A stretch of DNA of 23,952 nt, taken from assembly GCA_041838515.1 (NCBI GenBank), contig JBGYPP010000006.1, positions 1-23,952 of the forward strand, in the 5' to 3' direction. Below the pieces are notes generated by a model. The model did no database searches, was not told the origin of the DNA, and saw only the letters and a program-made list of their open reading frames with translations. Positions 6,627 through 15,421 of this stretch are shown here, piece by piece. A program made the translations under genes and the position numbers. Each line of letters opens with the position of its first letter. Position 1 is the first letter of the stretch. This DNA is from JBGYPP01 sp041838515. Its GTDB lineage: Bacteria; Bacillota; Clostridia; Lachnospirales; Lachnospiraceae.

Positions 6627-8614
6627 CTGCTTCCTCCTTGCGAAAATACCTGTCGCTCCAGGCCAGCAATTGCAGACCTCCCAGCCGGCTCTTAGCCAGG
6701 GCGCCTACACGGTATTCCCCGTCCGGCAGGGAGGAGAGATCCGCCTCGCCCAAGAAGCCGCCCAGAGAGCCATAGGGCTGGTCCTGCATATTCTCCTCCA
6801 AATCCACCCTGTACCGGTCCGGCAAATAAATCTGCCAACAGCCGCCGCCGGCGCGCTGCAGCACCAGATAGCGCCTATACCCGTAATTCCCATCTCCCAG
6901 CACCAGACAGTATCCGGCCATGCGCCAGAACCCCTGCCCCCTATGCTCCAGCCATTCCACGCCCAGCCGCAGACAGGCATCCTCCCTGGCTTGGAAGAGC
7001 TCCGGGAAAGGCCGTGCACGCCACCGGGGCCAGGTCTCCCCCGGAGCCAGCTCACAATACCCCGGCCGTATATGCACATCCAGGAATATGCGCCCCAGGC
7101 GGCTGGGAAAATAAGGGTCTGCCCCCTCCATCTCCGGATGCAGGGCGTATAGGATACGCCTCTCCTCCTGCACCCTCTCCAGCTGGGCCCGGCTCTGTCC
7201 CTTGCCCCGGCTGAGGGATTCGTGGTGCAAGGCATGGATGGAGGCCAGCACCACATTGTAATACCCCGCCCGGTGCAGCGCAAAGCCCAGGCTGACATCG
7301 TTAAAGCCTACGGGCAGCTCCAATGGAAAGCCCCCCACCTCCCAAAACACCTGGCTGCGAAGCATCACCGCCGCCGCCGTAGCCGATATACAATTGCGGT
7401 CTTGACGATTCCAGCCAAAATAATGCGTCTGCCGGTCGGAGAGAAATTGTAGCTTGTGCACCGGCCCTATGGGCAGATTCTGTATACCGCAGTGCTGTAT
7501 CATATCCTCCCGGGGGTAGAGCAGCTTGATGCCCACCTGTCCCACATGGGGCTGGGCAGCCTTGGCCAGCCACATTTCCCAGCCCTGACGGCCTATCCCC
7601 CCTGGGGGAAAGCTGACATCGTCATTGAGGAACAGCAACAGAGGCCGGCTGCTTTGCTCCGCGCCCAGATTGCACATTCTGGAGAAATGAAAATCCATAG
7701 GCACATAATGGTAGGCCAGCCTCTCCAGAAGGCTGCCCTCCCGCTCTATGGGCGCAGTTTCCAGCCGGGATAAGAGCCGCTCTATCTTCCTCTTATTCTC
7801 CTCGCTGCTGCCATTGTCCACTATATGAATCTCAAATCCGCAGGGGGGCGGATCCCCCAGGAGGCTCACCAGGCATTGCTCCAAAACTTCCGGATGGTCC
7901 TTGGAGGGTATGATGACAGCCAGACCCGGGTCTGGCTCCACCCGTGCCGAAAGGGCCGGACTGTCTATATTCCAAGGCTGCAAAAAAGCCGCCTGTTCCT
8001 CGGGACTTGCATGCCTATACCAGAGATTGTCCACATGGGCTATGGCAGGTCTGGGGCCAAAGCCCCCTGCCAGGGCAGCCAAGGCCAAAGCCAGCCGTCC
8101 ATAGGCCTCCCTGTCCTCCACATAGGCCAGGCGGGGGGAGTGTCCCCCCCCCCGCCTCCAGAGCCTCTTTCCACAGCAGAGCCGGCTCCCCCTCCAAGGA
8201 CCGGGCCAGCGCCATATCCACGGCCAAAACGGCGCCCAAATAAGGGTGGTGCAAAAACGTATCCGGCGACCAGGCCGGAGCAAAACGGGGATGGGAGGCC
8301 TCACCCCCTGCCAACACATCCTCATCCCCATAGGCCAGCGCCAGGGCATGACGCCCCAGCCAGTGCAGGTCACGACCTATTCTGTCCAGACAGAGCCTGC
8401 CCCGCCCTGTGTATAGGAGCGCATACTCCACCCTGCCCCCCTCCTGTGTCTGCGCATACTCCCAGGCAAACTCCAGTTTGGGGCATCCGTCATCTGGCCA
8501 GTCCCCAGGCCCCCCATAGGCCAGCATCCTTTTGCTCCGGGCCAATTTCCTGGCATAAGCCCGTTTTTGCCAGCCCCGGACCCAAGACCTCAGACCGGAC
8601 TTCCATCCGGACAT
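6619..8614 (-). pseudogene. GT2 glycosyltransferase interrupted by a frameshift at a G10 tract (possible phase-variable gene)
   Basis: The frame opening at ATG 8614 encodes the N-terminal third, then shifts at a run of ten G (coding strand, 8153-8144) and ends at 8015 as a 199-residue product. The rest of the gene is open in another frame down to 6619. Removing one G rejoins both parts into a 664-residue protein with the same plan as the next gene. That plan is a degenerate first GT2 domain (YGDEDVL at 95-101, then an IAHVDNLWYRH segment matching the neighbour's IVHVPKLLYYWRSH), a full second GT2 domain (about 230-470, with FLNDDV, FNDVSLGF and HHESLSRG) and a C-terminal beta-rich domain. The ATG is 1 nt from the stop of the methyltransferase-kinase gene. 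There is no other damage, and the next gene overlaps its end by 8 nt, so this looks like a recent or reversible change or an assembly error rather than decay. Confidence 0.85.
8133..8153 (-). repeat. G10 homopolymer with adjacent C6, able to fold into a hairpin
   Basis: On the coding (minus) strand ten G residues (8153-8144) are followed by ACACT and six C residues (8138-8133). Six G can pair with the six C around a 5-nt loop. The homopolymer is exactly where the glycosyltransferase frame breaks. Tracts of this length slip readily during replication and are also frequent sequencing-error sites. Confidence 0.95.
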
Positions 8615-8615
8615 A

Positions 8616-10691
8616 TCACCACCAGCCTTTCTTCTTCACCGCCAGAGAGGAGGCCCAGGCCTCAGGCAGGGGCCAAATCTCCAAACTTATCTCCAGCAGG
8701 CCGCCGCCCCGTGCCAGCCCGGAATCCAACAGCCACTGGGGATCGGCCCCGGGAAAGGCCCAAAGCCGGGCCTGGCCATCGCCCCCCAGCCCTTTGCCAT
8801 TGCCCCCCAGGGAAAGGCCCAAAAGATCCCTCCCCCCCAGGGTCAGGCGGGTCAGTCTGACCATACAGGCCTCCATGGCCGGATCTATGCGCAACCGTCG
8901 GACCTCCGGCCCTATCTCCACAGCATAACTGCGCCCCAGAGGCGCAAAAGCCGCTGGAGCCTCCGCTTCCAACAGTTCCCTGGGAAAAATGGAATCCCCC
9001 TCCCCAAAGCCCTTCCCCTTGTCCACATAGATCTGCAAGGGTCCCAGCCGCTCCGCCGCCGAGGCAAAATTCTCCTCTTTCCACTCCCAAACACGGCCGC
9101 CTATGCAGGCGCGCCAATCCCCCAGAGAGCGCTCCCCTCCCATCACCTGGGCTTGGAAGCCAGCCTCCTCCCGGGCAAAAGCCGCCCAGCGCTGCCCGGA
9201 TATGCCCAGATCCGCCAACAGGCCCTCCACATCCCAGGGCAGGGCGCCATCCCTCTCCAACAGGTACAGATACAGCCCCCGGCCGGCCACATCCTCCCAG
9301 GCATATGGCCCGGGCCTGCGCCATTCATAATCCAGCAATACCCACTCCTCTGCACCCAGAAGCACATTGGAAAAGGCCAGATCCCAGTGCTGCCAATCCC
9401 CATGCAAACAAGGCTGTATCCTCTGCCGCCACATTTCCAGCAGGGTTACAAAACTCCGCCTGTCCAGGCGGGCCGCCGCCCTATCCAGGGCCTTGGCCAG
9501 GGTTTCCCCCTCTTCAAATTCCAAGACGGCCACAGGCCCCCCTGCCCCCTCCTCCAGGCGACAGGCATTGGGTCTTAGACCCCGGCCCCGGCACTGTGCC
9601 TCCAATGCGGCGCAGGTGCTCTCCAAGCCTCGTATATGCTCCCAGGCCTCTCTATGCAAGGGCCGTTTCTCCACACGCAACTCTCCGCCCGGCCGCCTCC
9701 GCATCTGGGTCTTGATCCGGTAGGCCGCCGCCCTGTCATTGGAGTATTTGACATATTCCACATCCAGGGGCGGACCCAGAACCGCCAGATAGGAGTTGGC
9801 AAAATCCGGGTAATTCCCCTCCTCAGCTATGCCGTCAAAGGCCTTTTTCTCATCGAACAGGCGTATGCGGTCCTGGTCAAAATTGCGCAGATTGCGGCTC
9901 AGCTCCCCCTGCCGGGGCAGGCGCGCATCGCTGTGGAGCAATTCCATAAATTTGTAATCCGGATAGGGATAATAAAACTGCCACCGCTCCACGCCCGCGG
10001 ATGCAAACATACGTTCAAGCCCCCGCCTGCCAAAAGTCTTTGCCACGCCGCCATAAGGATAATTCTCTATACCCTCAAAAAAGCGGCCTCCGTGATCTTC
10101 CTTGCAGCCAGCAAAATACTTCAGCCCATAGCGGTTCTCTATGGCTATGACCAACCTCCCCCCGGGCGCCAGATGGGCCAGCAGCCTATCCAAAAACTCC
10201 TCATAGGGCCGCTCTCCGCCCATATACCCCTGGGCATATTCAAACACTCCTATCAGCAGTATCCACTGATAATCCCTGGGCAGATCCGGCTCTATGTCCA
10301 AAAAATTGCCCACATGGATGGTATATGGGTGCTGCCTGTGCCTGTGGGCATTAATGCGGCTTCTTTGGAGGGAGAGATCCACGCAGTCCAAAGCCGCCCC
10401 CTTGCGCGCCAGCGCACCGGTGATGGCTCCGGGGCCGCTGCCCACCTCCAGCACCTTCTGCCCCTCATCTATGGGCAGCCACTCCACCACATTCTCTCTC
10501 TGGGGGGAGAAATGGTAAAAGGCCGGCCAGGAAGGCTGCCTCCCCACCTGGTCCCACAGCGCATCCCCCTCCAGCCGGCTGGCCCAGTCCAGAAGTGTCT
10601 GTTCTATCTCGCCATCGCAGTACAAGTCCGCCCCGCCGTACCTGGACAGATCCAACCGCACCCGGCCTATATGCTCTTCCCTGCGCTCCAT
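8616..10691 (-). CDS. Methyltransferase-kinase fusion, WbdD-like glycan chain-capping candidate
   Basis: A protein of 691 residues. The N-terminal class I SAM methyltransferase has motif I VLEVGSGPG (80-88), the acidic end of strand 2 (CVDLS, about 103-107) and LAPGGRLVIAIENRYG (174-189). It is followed by a protein-kinase/APH-like domain (about 310-480) with a strand-3 Lys (VEK, 342), an alpha-C Glu (HREAWEHI, 347-353), a hinge-like LEFEEGETL, the catalytic loop HWDLAFSN (435-442, HxDxxxxN) and the metal-binding Asp in LLDYEW (454). The remaining 200 residues include a beta-rich part with a YVDKGKGFGEGDS segment. E. coli WbdD has the same methyltransferase-then-kinase order and caps O-antigen chain ends. 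The start at 10691 is chosen for AGGGGG just upstream. It lies 13 nt after the ABC ATPase gene and 1 nt before the broken GT2 gene. The capping role is inferred. Confidence 0.85.
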   Translation of the reverse strand: MERREEHIGRVRLDLSRYGGADLYCDGEIEQTLLDWASRLEGDALWDQVGRQPSWPAFYHFSPQRENVVEWLPIDEGQKVLEVGSGPGAITGALARKGAALDCVDLSLQRSRINAHRHRQHPYTIHVGNFLDIEPDLPRDYQWILLIGVFEYAQGYMGGERPYEEFLDRLLAHLAPGGRLVIAIENRYGLKYFAGCKEDHGGRFFEGIENYPYGGVAKTFGRRGLERMFASAGVERWQFYYPYPDYKFMELLHSDARLPRQGELSRNLRNFDQDRIRLFDEKKAFDGIAEEGNYPDFANSYLAVLGPPLDVEYVKYSNDRAAAYRIKTQMRRRPGGELRVEKRPLHREAWEHIRGLESTCAALEAQCRGRGLRPNACRLEEGAGGPVAVLEFEEGETLAKALDRAAARLDRRSFVTLLEMWRQRIQPCLHGDWQHWDLAFSNVLLGAEEWVLLDYEWRRPGPYAWEDVAGRGLYLYLLERDGALPWDVEGLLADLGISGQRWAAFAREEAGFQAQVMGGERSLGDWRACIGGRVWEWKEENFASAAERLGPLQIYVDKGKGFGEGDSIFPRELLEAEAPAAFAPLGRSYAVEIGPEVRRLRIDPAMEACMVRLTRLTLGGRDLLGLSLGGNGKGLGGDGQARLWAFPGADPQWLLDSGLARGGGLLEISLEIWPLPEAWASSLAVKKKGWW

Positions 10692-10704
10692 CCCATCCCC
10701 CTGC

Positions 10705-11925
10705 TCACTGCTGCCGGCTGACACTGATGCGGCTCTGCAAATCAAAGTACCCCACGGTATCCTTGTCCGAGACCACGGTGATTTTCAGCCCGTCATACAG
10801 CCTGTGGTATACGGTAAAATCCTCTCCCTCAAAGCCTGTCACCCCAAAGGACACCAGATATTCCCCTCCCTGTAAGGGCAAAATCTGGGTGAACTCTGCC
10901 TCCAATATCTCCCCCCTGCGCACAGAGCCTATAGGATATTTTTCCACCAGCGTGTTGGTACCGCAGATCTCCACCCCCTTGGCATTCTTGATGGTAAAGG
11001 CAAGTATGGGTGATTCTATATCCTCCAATATCTCCACTCGCATGCCTATGGAAGCTTTCACTCCCTTGAGCAGAGCGCCCATGGGACGCCCCTGGTCATC
11101 CCGGCTCCAAACCGAGGATATCCGGGCCCGGCCATTGCCATAGCTAAGGGCCTCCTCCTCCCAGGGCTGGGCAGGCAGGCCGCCCTTCTCCCCCTCCAGG
11201 CCCACCAACAGCTGCTTGTAAGCATCTATCATCTCCTTAGGCCCGCCCTGACCCAGCAAGGCTCCCTTGTGCAGGAGAAATACCCTGTCGCAATATCTGT
11301 GTATGGTGCTGAGATCATGGCTGACAAAGACTATGGTCTTTCCCCTGGCTCGAAATTCCTCAAATTTGCGGAAGCACTTGGCCTGGAAAAACACATCCCC
11401 CACGGAGAGGGCCTCATCCACAATCAGGATCTCCGGATCTATATGTATGGCCAGCGCAAAGGCCAGCCGCACAAACATGCCGCTGGAATAGCTCTTTACA
11501 GGCTGGTATATGTACTCCCCTATGTCGGCAAAGGCCAGCACTGCCTCCAGCCTCTCCTCTATCTCCTCCCGGCTAAAGCCCAGCATGGCGCCGTTGAGAA
11601 AGATATTCTCCATGCCGCTATACTCCATATGGAAGCCGGCGCCCAGCTCCAGCAGAGCGGAAATCCGTCCATGCACCTCCAATTTCCCGCAACTGGGGGT
11701 CAGCACACCGGTGATAATTTTTAATAAAGTGGACTTGCCCGAGCCGTTCACACCTATGATGCCCACACATTCTCCCCGGCCTATATCCAGGGATATGGAA
11801 CGCAAGGCCTCATGCCTTTTGGCCGGAGCCGCAATTCCCAGCGCATGGGCCAACCTCTGCCAAGGCTTTTGATATAGGGCATAGGTCTTGCCTATGCCCT
11901 CCAAGCGTATCATCTCCTGCCCCAT
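10705..11925 (-). CDS. wzt: Polysaccharide ABC transporter ATP-binding protein with C-terminal domain (Wzt/TagH type)
   Basis: The ATPase half of a glycan exporter at the inner face of the membrane. The 406 residues contain Walker A GVNGSGKST (58-66), the signature SYSSGM (145-150), Walker B ILIVDE (166-171) and the H-loop His203 in VSHD. The motif order and the GAGFHMEYSGMENI segment are typical of the Wzt/TagH subfamily. Beyond the nucleotide-binding domain (about 1-245) there is a beta-rich extension (about 255-406). In E. coli O9a Wzt the equivalent domain binds the capped end of the glycan. The start at 11925 has a GGGGGG tract 8 nt upstream. It follows the permease gene by 21 nt, and the methyltransferase-kinase gene comes 13 nt later, which supports a cap-and-export unit. 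Confidence 0.93.
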   Translation of the reverse strand: MGQEMIRLEGIGKTYALYQKPWQRLAHALGIAAPAKRHEALRSISLDIGRGECVGIIGVNGSGKSTLLKIITGVLTPSCGKLEVHGRISALLELGAGFHMEYSGMENIFLNGAMLGFSREEIEERLEAVLAFADIGEYIYQPVKSYSSGMFVRLAFALAIHIDPEILIVDEALSVGDVFFQAKCFRKFEEFRARGKTIVFVSHDLSTIHRYCDRVFLLHKGALLGQGGPKEMIDAYKQLLVGLEGEKGGLPAQPWEEEALSYGNGRARISSVWSRDDQGRPMGALLKGVKASIGMRVEILEDIESPILAFTIKNAKGVEICGTNTLVEKYPIGSVRRGEILEAEFTQILPLQGGEYLVSFGVTGFEGEDFTVYHRLYDGLKITVVSDKDTVGYFDLQSRISVSRQQ

Positions 11926-11946
11926 ACATTCTACCCCCCTGCCGCT

Positions 11947-12753
11947 CTAGAGGACATCGGCGAAATGGGGCCTGCATCTGGCGAATACCCAGCGCCCCAG
12001 AGCCAGCATGCCCAGCGCCCACAGCCAAAAATACCCGGCCCAGGCCGGCTGCTCCCAAAACCACCGCCCTCCGTAGAGGGCGTTTCTATACCCCTCCGTG
12101 ATATACGCCAGCGGATTGGCCATCAATATGCGGCCGGCCCAACCTCCCACAGCTCCGGGCTGCCATAGTATGGGCGTGGCCCACATGCCTATTTGCAGGC
12201 CTATGGACACAATCTGCGCCACATCCCGCACAAAGACTTGCAGGGCGGACAGCAGATAGGCCAAGCCCAGGGAAAATACAAAAAGCCCTAGGAAATAATA
12301 GGGCAGCTGCAATACATATATGGCCGGCCTATGGCCAAAAAGGCCGGAAACGGCCAACGCCAGCAATACGAATATGCCATGGCTGATGGCCGCCGCCGCC
12401 AATTTGACCAGGGGCAGGATCTCTATGGAGAACACCACCTTTTTGACCAGGTAGCTGTACTCGGACAGAGCCACCGTACCCTGGCCCATGGCCTCGCTAA
12501 AGAAAAACCAGGGCAGCAGGCCTCCGGTGAGAAAAAGGGCATAGGGAACGCTAAGTCCCGATGCCAGAACCGGCCCCCGGGCGGCAAATATTTTCTCAAA
12601 CACCAGATAATACAGCAAAAGCGTGACCAAGGGCTGGGCCATGGCCCAAATACGCCCCAGATAGGAGCCGGCATACCGCTTTTTGAAATCGTTCTTGGCC
12701 AATTGGGCAGTCAGCGCCCACCTTGCCTTAAGTGCCTTACTCTTCTCCCTCAT
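11947..12753 (-). CDS. wzm: Polysaccharide ABC transporter permease (Wzm/TagG type)
   Basis: The membrane half of the glycan exporter, 268 residues, with about six hydrophobic segments in the ABC-2 arrangement. The N-terminal cytoplasmic part NDFKKRYAGSYLGRIW and the segment MANPLAYITEGYR near the last third are typical of TagG/Wzm/KpsM permeases. The start is placed at 12753: the longer in-frame reading would overlap rfbC by 119 nt and adds a Pro/Gly-rich leader that does not fit the family. This ATG lies 1 nt after the rfbC stop, so translation is probably coupled. It forms the transporter with the ATPase gene 21 nt downstream. Confidence 0.93.
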   Translation of the reverse strand: MREKSKALKARWALTAQLAKNDFKKRYAGSYLGRIWAMAQPLVTLLLYYLVFEKIFAARGPVLASGLSVPYALFLTGGLLPWFFFSEAMGQGTVALSEYSYLVKKVVFSIEILPLVKLAAAAISHGIFVLLALAVSGLFGHRPAIYVLQLPYYFLGLFVFSLGLAYLLSALQVFVRDVAQIVSIGLQIGMWATPILWQPGAVGGWAGRILMANPLAYITEGYRNALYGGRWFWEQPAWAGYFWLWALGMLALGRWVFARCRPHFADVL

Positions 12754-12754
12754 G

Positions 12755-13318
12755 CTACATTCCCAATTCCCTGGCATACTCCGCCAGACCCGGCCACTGC
12801 CTGTCCTTGGGGGAGAGGAGAGGCTCCACCCCGGGTATGCAGGGCCAGGATATGCCCAGTTCCCCATCGTCAAAGGCTATGCCCCCCTCATCCTCAGGAC
12901 GATAAAAATCGCTGCATTTATAGCAAAATTCCGCATACGCAGACAGAACCATAAAGCCATGGGCAAAGCCCTCGGGGATATAGAACTGCTTTTTGTTCTC
13001 CTGGGAGAGCAATACGGCATGGTGCTTGCCAAAGGTGGGGGAGCCGGGCCGCAGATCCACGGCCACGTCAAACACCTCCCCGGAAATGACCCGCACCAGC
13101 TTGGCCTGAGGGTATTTCTTTTGAAAATGCAGGCCCCGCAGCACGCCCTGACGGGAGGCAGATTGGTTGTCCTGGACGAAGATGGCCTCTATGCCGGCCT
13201 CCAAAAAATCCTGCCTGTGATAGGTTTCCATAAAATATCCCCTGGCATCGCCAAACACCTGGGGCGTGATAATCTTCAAGCCGGATATGCCACATTCTTC
13301 CACAGTGATCTTGCCCAT
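12755..13318 (-). CDS. rfbC: dTDP-4-dehydrorhamnose 3,5-epimerase
   Basis: The third enzyme of dTDP-L-rhamnose synthesis. It epimerises C3 and C5 of dTDP-4-keto-6-deoxyglucose. The 187 residues form a cupin with the full RmlC signature: GVLRGLHFQ with catalytic His64, Tyr133 in EFCYKCSDFY, and the late Asp172 in SPKDRQWP. VRVISGEVFDVAVDLR and IPEGFAHGF are the conserved cupin strands. The ATG at 13318 has GGAGGAGGAG directly upstream, and the gene starts 15 nt after the stop of the GH25-like gene. It is separated from rfbA by that unrelated gene. Confidence 0.96.
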   Translation of the reverse strand: MGKITVEECGISGLKIITPQVFGDARGYFMETYHRQDFLEAGIEAIFVQDNQSASRQGVLRGLHFQKKYPQAKLVRVISGEVFDVAVDLRPGSPTFGKHHAVLLSQENKKQFYIPEGFAHGFMVLSAYAEFCYKCSDFYRPEDEGGIAFDDGELGISWPCIPGVEPLLSPKDRQWPGLAEYARELGM

Positions 13319-13333
13319 GCTCCTCCTCCGCAG

Positions 13334-14548
13334 TCACTCCAAAATCTCCAAGGGCCGCACCAGGGATACGCCTCCCTCGGCCCCGTCCACCTTGCCCAAC
13401 AGCCGATAATGCCAGTAAGCATACTGTCCCAATTCCAGAGCCTTGGAAAAATGGGACACGGCCACCGGATACTCCTCCAGCCAGGTGGCAAAAACATAGT
13501 CCCCAAGCGTTTCCTGGGTGGCAAACACGCCTCCCTGCTTGCCGGCCGTCGCCAACACCTGGCAGAACAGCTGTGCCAGAGCCGTCCTCTGTTCCTTGGT
13601 CAGATCCCTCTGACGGCTCTGGCTGATATCCCCGGGATAGAGATAAAACACCGGCGCGTCCTGGGCCTCTCCCGCCAGCAATTGGTTGGCCAGCGAGGCC
13701 TCTTCCACGGCCTCTCCCCCATCCTTGGCCTGGCTCTGTACATAGAAGCCCACCTCCACGCCATGAGATTTGGCCTGGGCCAGCCAAGCTCCCCAGCGTC
13801 CATCCCGGGCCAGCCGGCCATCCCCATCACGGAAAGCCAAACGTATCAGCGCCAGCTTTACCCCGGCCTGAGATAAGGCCTCCCAGTCCAGCGCCTGGGT
13901 ATGGGCGGATATGATGATGCCATCTCCCGGCTGAAAGCTCTGGGCGCCGGCTCCGTCCTCCAATCCCCAGAAAGGGGCCACATCCCTGGCAGCCTCCGGT
14001 TCTGTAGACAGCCGGGATATATCTGCCCAGGGCAGTGCCTGTATCTCCTTAGGCACCAATATTCTCTGGTAAGCCCCCTGCAGCGCCTGCTCACCGGCCT
14101 GAACCAGGCGTATCTGCCTCTGCCCCGGATCCACAGGCTGTATGCGCAGGTACCCATCCCCATCCGTATCCGTAAACCGGCCCAGCCCCTCCACCTCCAC
14201 GGCAAAGGAAAGACCCGACATCGTACTTCCCAGCGCATCCACCAGAAACACGCGCAAATCCGAATCCAGGCTGCTGACCCGGATGGCGAACTGCGCCCCA
14301 TCCCCGTCCGACACCTGTTGGTCAAAAAAATCCTTATCCAACAGGAAAGCGGACAGATCCCCGCCTATCTGCCCCTGTCCGGAGCCGGTCTGGGGGGCTT
14401 CTTCCGCCACCTCGGCCTCCACCGCCGGACTCTCCACAGCCCTAGAGCCGGAGAGTCTGGATCTGTTGTTCCACACCACAAAAAAGATGGTGGCAAAAGC
14501 CAGGGCGCCGCCTATGGCCATGGCCCAAAATCGCAGCCTAGAGTCCAT
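13334..14548 (-). CDS. Membrane-anchored GH25-like protein lacking catalytic acids (probable pseudoenzyme)
   Basis: A protein of 404 residues with one N-terminal transmembrane segment (8-26), a linker (30-85), a beta domain with FTDTDGDGYL (125-134) and a C-terminal region (208-390) that aligns with GH25 lysozymes. The alignment partner is the GH25 protein encoded at 16559-19651: VKLALIRLAFR matches IHYVIIRCGYR, GVEVGFYVQSQA matches GLKVGVYFFTQA, and EAVEEAS is identical. The beta domains also align (SSLDSDLRVFL with SSIQKDLKIKL). The catalytic GIDVS of the partner is GIIIS here, and its LDVE is LYP, so both acid positions are lost. It probably binds wall material or acts as scaffold or regulator. 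The ATG overlaps the rfbA end by 11 nt, with GGAG 7 nt upstream. Confidence 0.8.
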   Translation of the reverse strand: MDSRLRFWAMAIGGALAFATIFFVVWNNRSRLSGSRAVESPAVEAEVAEEAPQTGSGQGQIGGDLSAFLLDKDFFDQQVSDGDGAQFAIRVSSLDSDLRVFLVDALGSTMSGLSFAVEVEGLGRFTDTDGDGYLRIQPVDPGQRQIRLVQAGEQALQGAYQRILVPKEIQALPWADISRLSTEPEAARDVAPFWGLEDGAGAQSFQPGDGIIISAHTQALDWEALSQAGVKLALIRLAFRDGDGRLARDGRWGAWLAQAKSHGVEVGFYVQSQAKDGGEAVEEASLANQLLAGEAQDAPVFYLYPGDISQSRQRDLTKEQRTALAQLFCQVLATAGKQGGVFATQETLGDYVFATWLEEYPVAVSHFSKALELGQYAYWHYRLLGKVDGAEGGVSLVRPLEILE

Positions 14549-15407
14549 CGGCTATCTCCATCAGATATCTGCCGTACTCCGTTTTTTCCAGGGGCTTGGC
14601 CAGCTCCAGCAGCTGCAGCCTGTCGATAAAGCCCCTTTTGTATGCTATCTCCTCTATACAGGATATATACAGACCCTGGCGCTTCTGGAAAGCCGCCACG
14701 AAATCCGCCGCATCCAGCAGAGCATCCTGATTGCCGGTATCCAGCCAGGCAAAACCCCTGCCCAGGGTTTCCACCCGCAGCTGGCCCAGAGCCAAATAGG
14801 CATTGTTGACGCTGGTAATCTCTATCTCTCCCCTGGCCGAGGGTTTGACGGCCTTGGCGATCTCCACCACCCGGTTGTCATAGAAATACAGGCCGGGTAC
14901 GGCATAATTGCTCCTGGGCTTCTCCGGCTTCTCCTCTATGGACAAGGCCCTGCCCTCCTGGTCAAATTCTACTACTCCGTACTCCCTGGGGTCCTTGACA
15001 TAGTAGCCGAAGATGGTGGCCCCCTCCTCCCTGGCCGCCGCGCGGCGCAGCACATCGGAGAAGCTCTGGCCGTAGAATATATTATCCCCCAGCACCAGCG
15101 CCACCCTGTCCTCTCCTATAAACTCCTCTCCCAGCAAAAAAGCGTCCGCCAGCCCGCGGGGGTATTCCTGCACCTTGTAGGCAAATCGCATGCCCAGCTG
15201 GGATCCGTCCCCCAACAGCATCTCAAACACGGGCAAGTCCCTGGGCGTAGATATGATCAGCACCTCCCGTATGCCCGCCAGCATCAGCGTGGAGAGAGGA
15301 TAGTATATCATGGGCTTGTCGTACACCGGCATGATTTGCTTGGATATGGCTTTCGTCAGGGGATAGAGCCTGGTGCCGGCCCCTCCCGCCAAAATAATAC
15401 CCTTCAT
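14538..15407 (-). CDS. rfbA: Glucose-1-phosphate thymidylyltransferase
   Basis: The first enzyme of the dTDP-L-rhamnose pathway. It joins glucose-1-phosphate and dTTP to give dTDP-glucose. The 289 residues are the normal length for RmlA. They contain the nucleotide-binding loop GGAGTRLYPLT (8-18), QIMPVYDKPM (24-33), EYPRGLADAF (81-90) and the metal-binding GDNIFYG (Asp108). The ATG at 15407 has GGAGGAG upstream and lies 14 nt after rfbB. Its last 11 nt overlap the next gene. Confidence 0.97.
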   Translation of the reverse strand: MKGIILAGGAGTRLYPLTKAISKQIMPVYDKPMIYYPLSTLMLAGIREVLIISTPRDLPVFEMLLGDGSQLGMRFAYKVQEYPRGLADAFLLGEEFIGEDRVALVLGDNIFYGQSFSDVLRRAAAREEGATIFGYYVKDPREYGVVEFDQEGRALSIEEKPEKPRSNYAVPGLYFYDNRVVEIAKAVKPSARGEIEITSVNNAYLALGQLRVETLGRGFAWLDTGNQDALLDAADFVAAFQKRQGLYISCIEEIAYKRGFIDRLQLLELAKPLEKTEYGRYLMEIADGL

Positions 15408-15421
15408 CTTCTCCTCCGCTC

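Noticed and set aside
8614..8616. Separate short gene ending at 8015 as an independent 199-residue protein
   Set aside because: Its last 40 or so residues come from out-of-frame reading after the G10 tract, and its first part continues naturally into the downstream frame.
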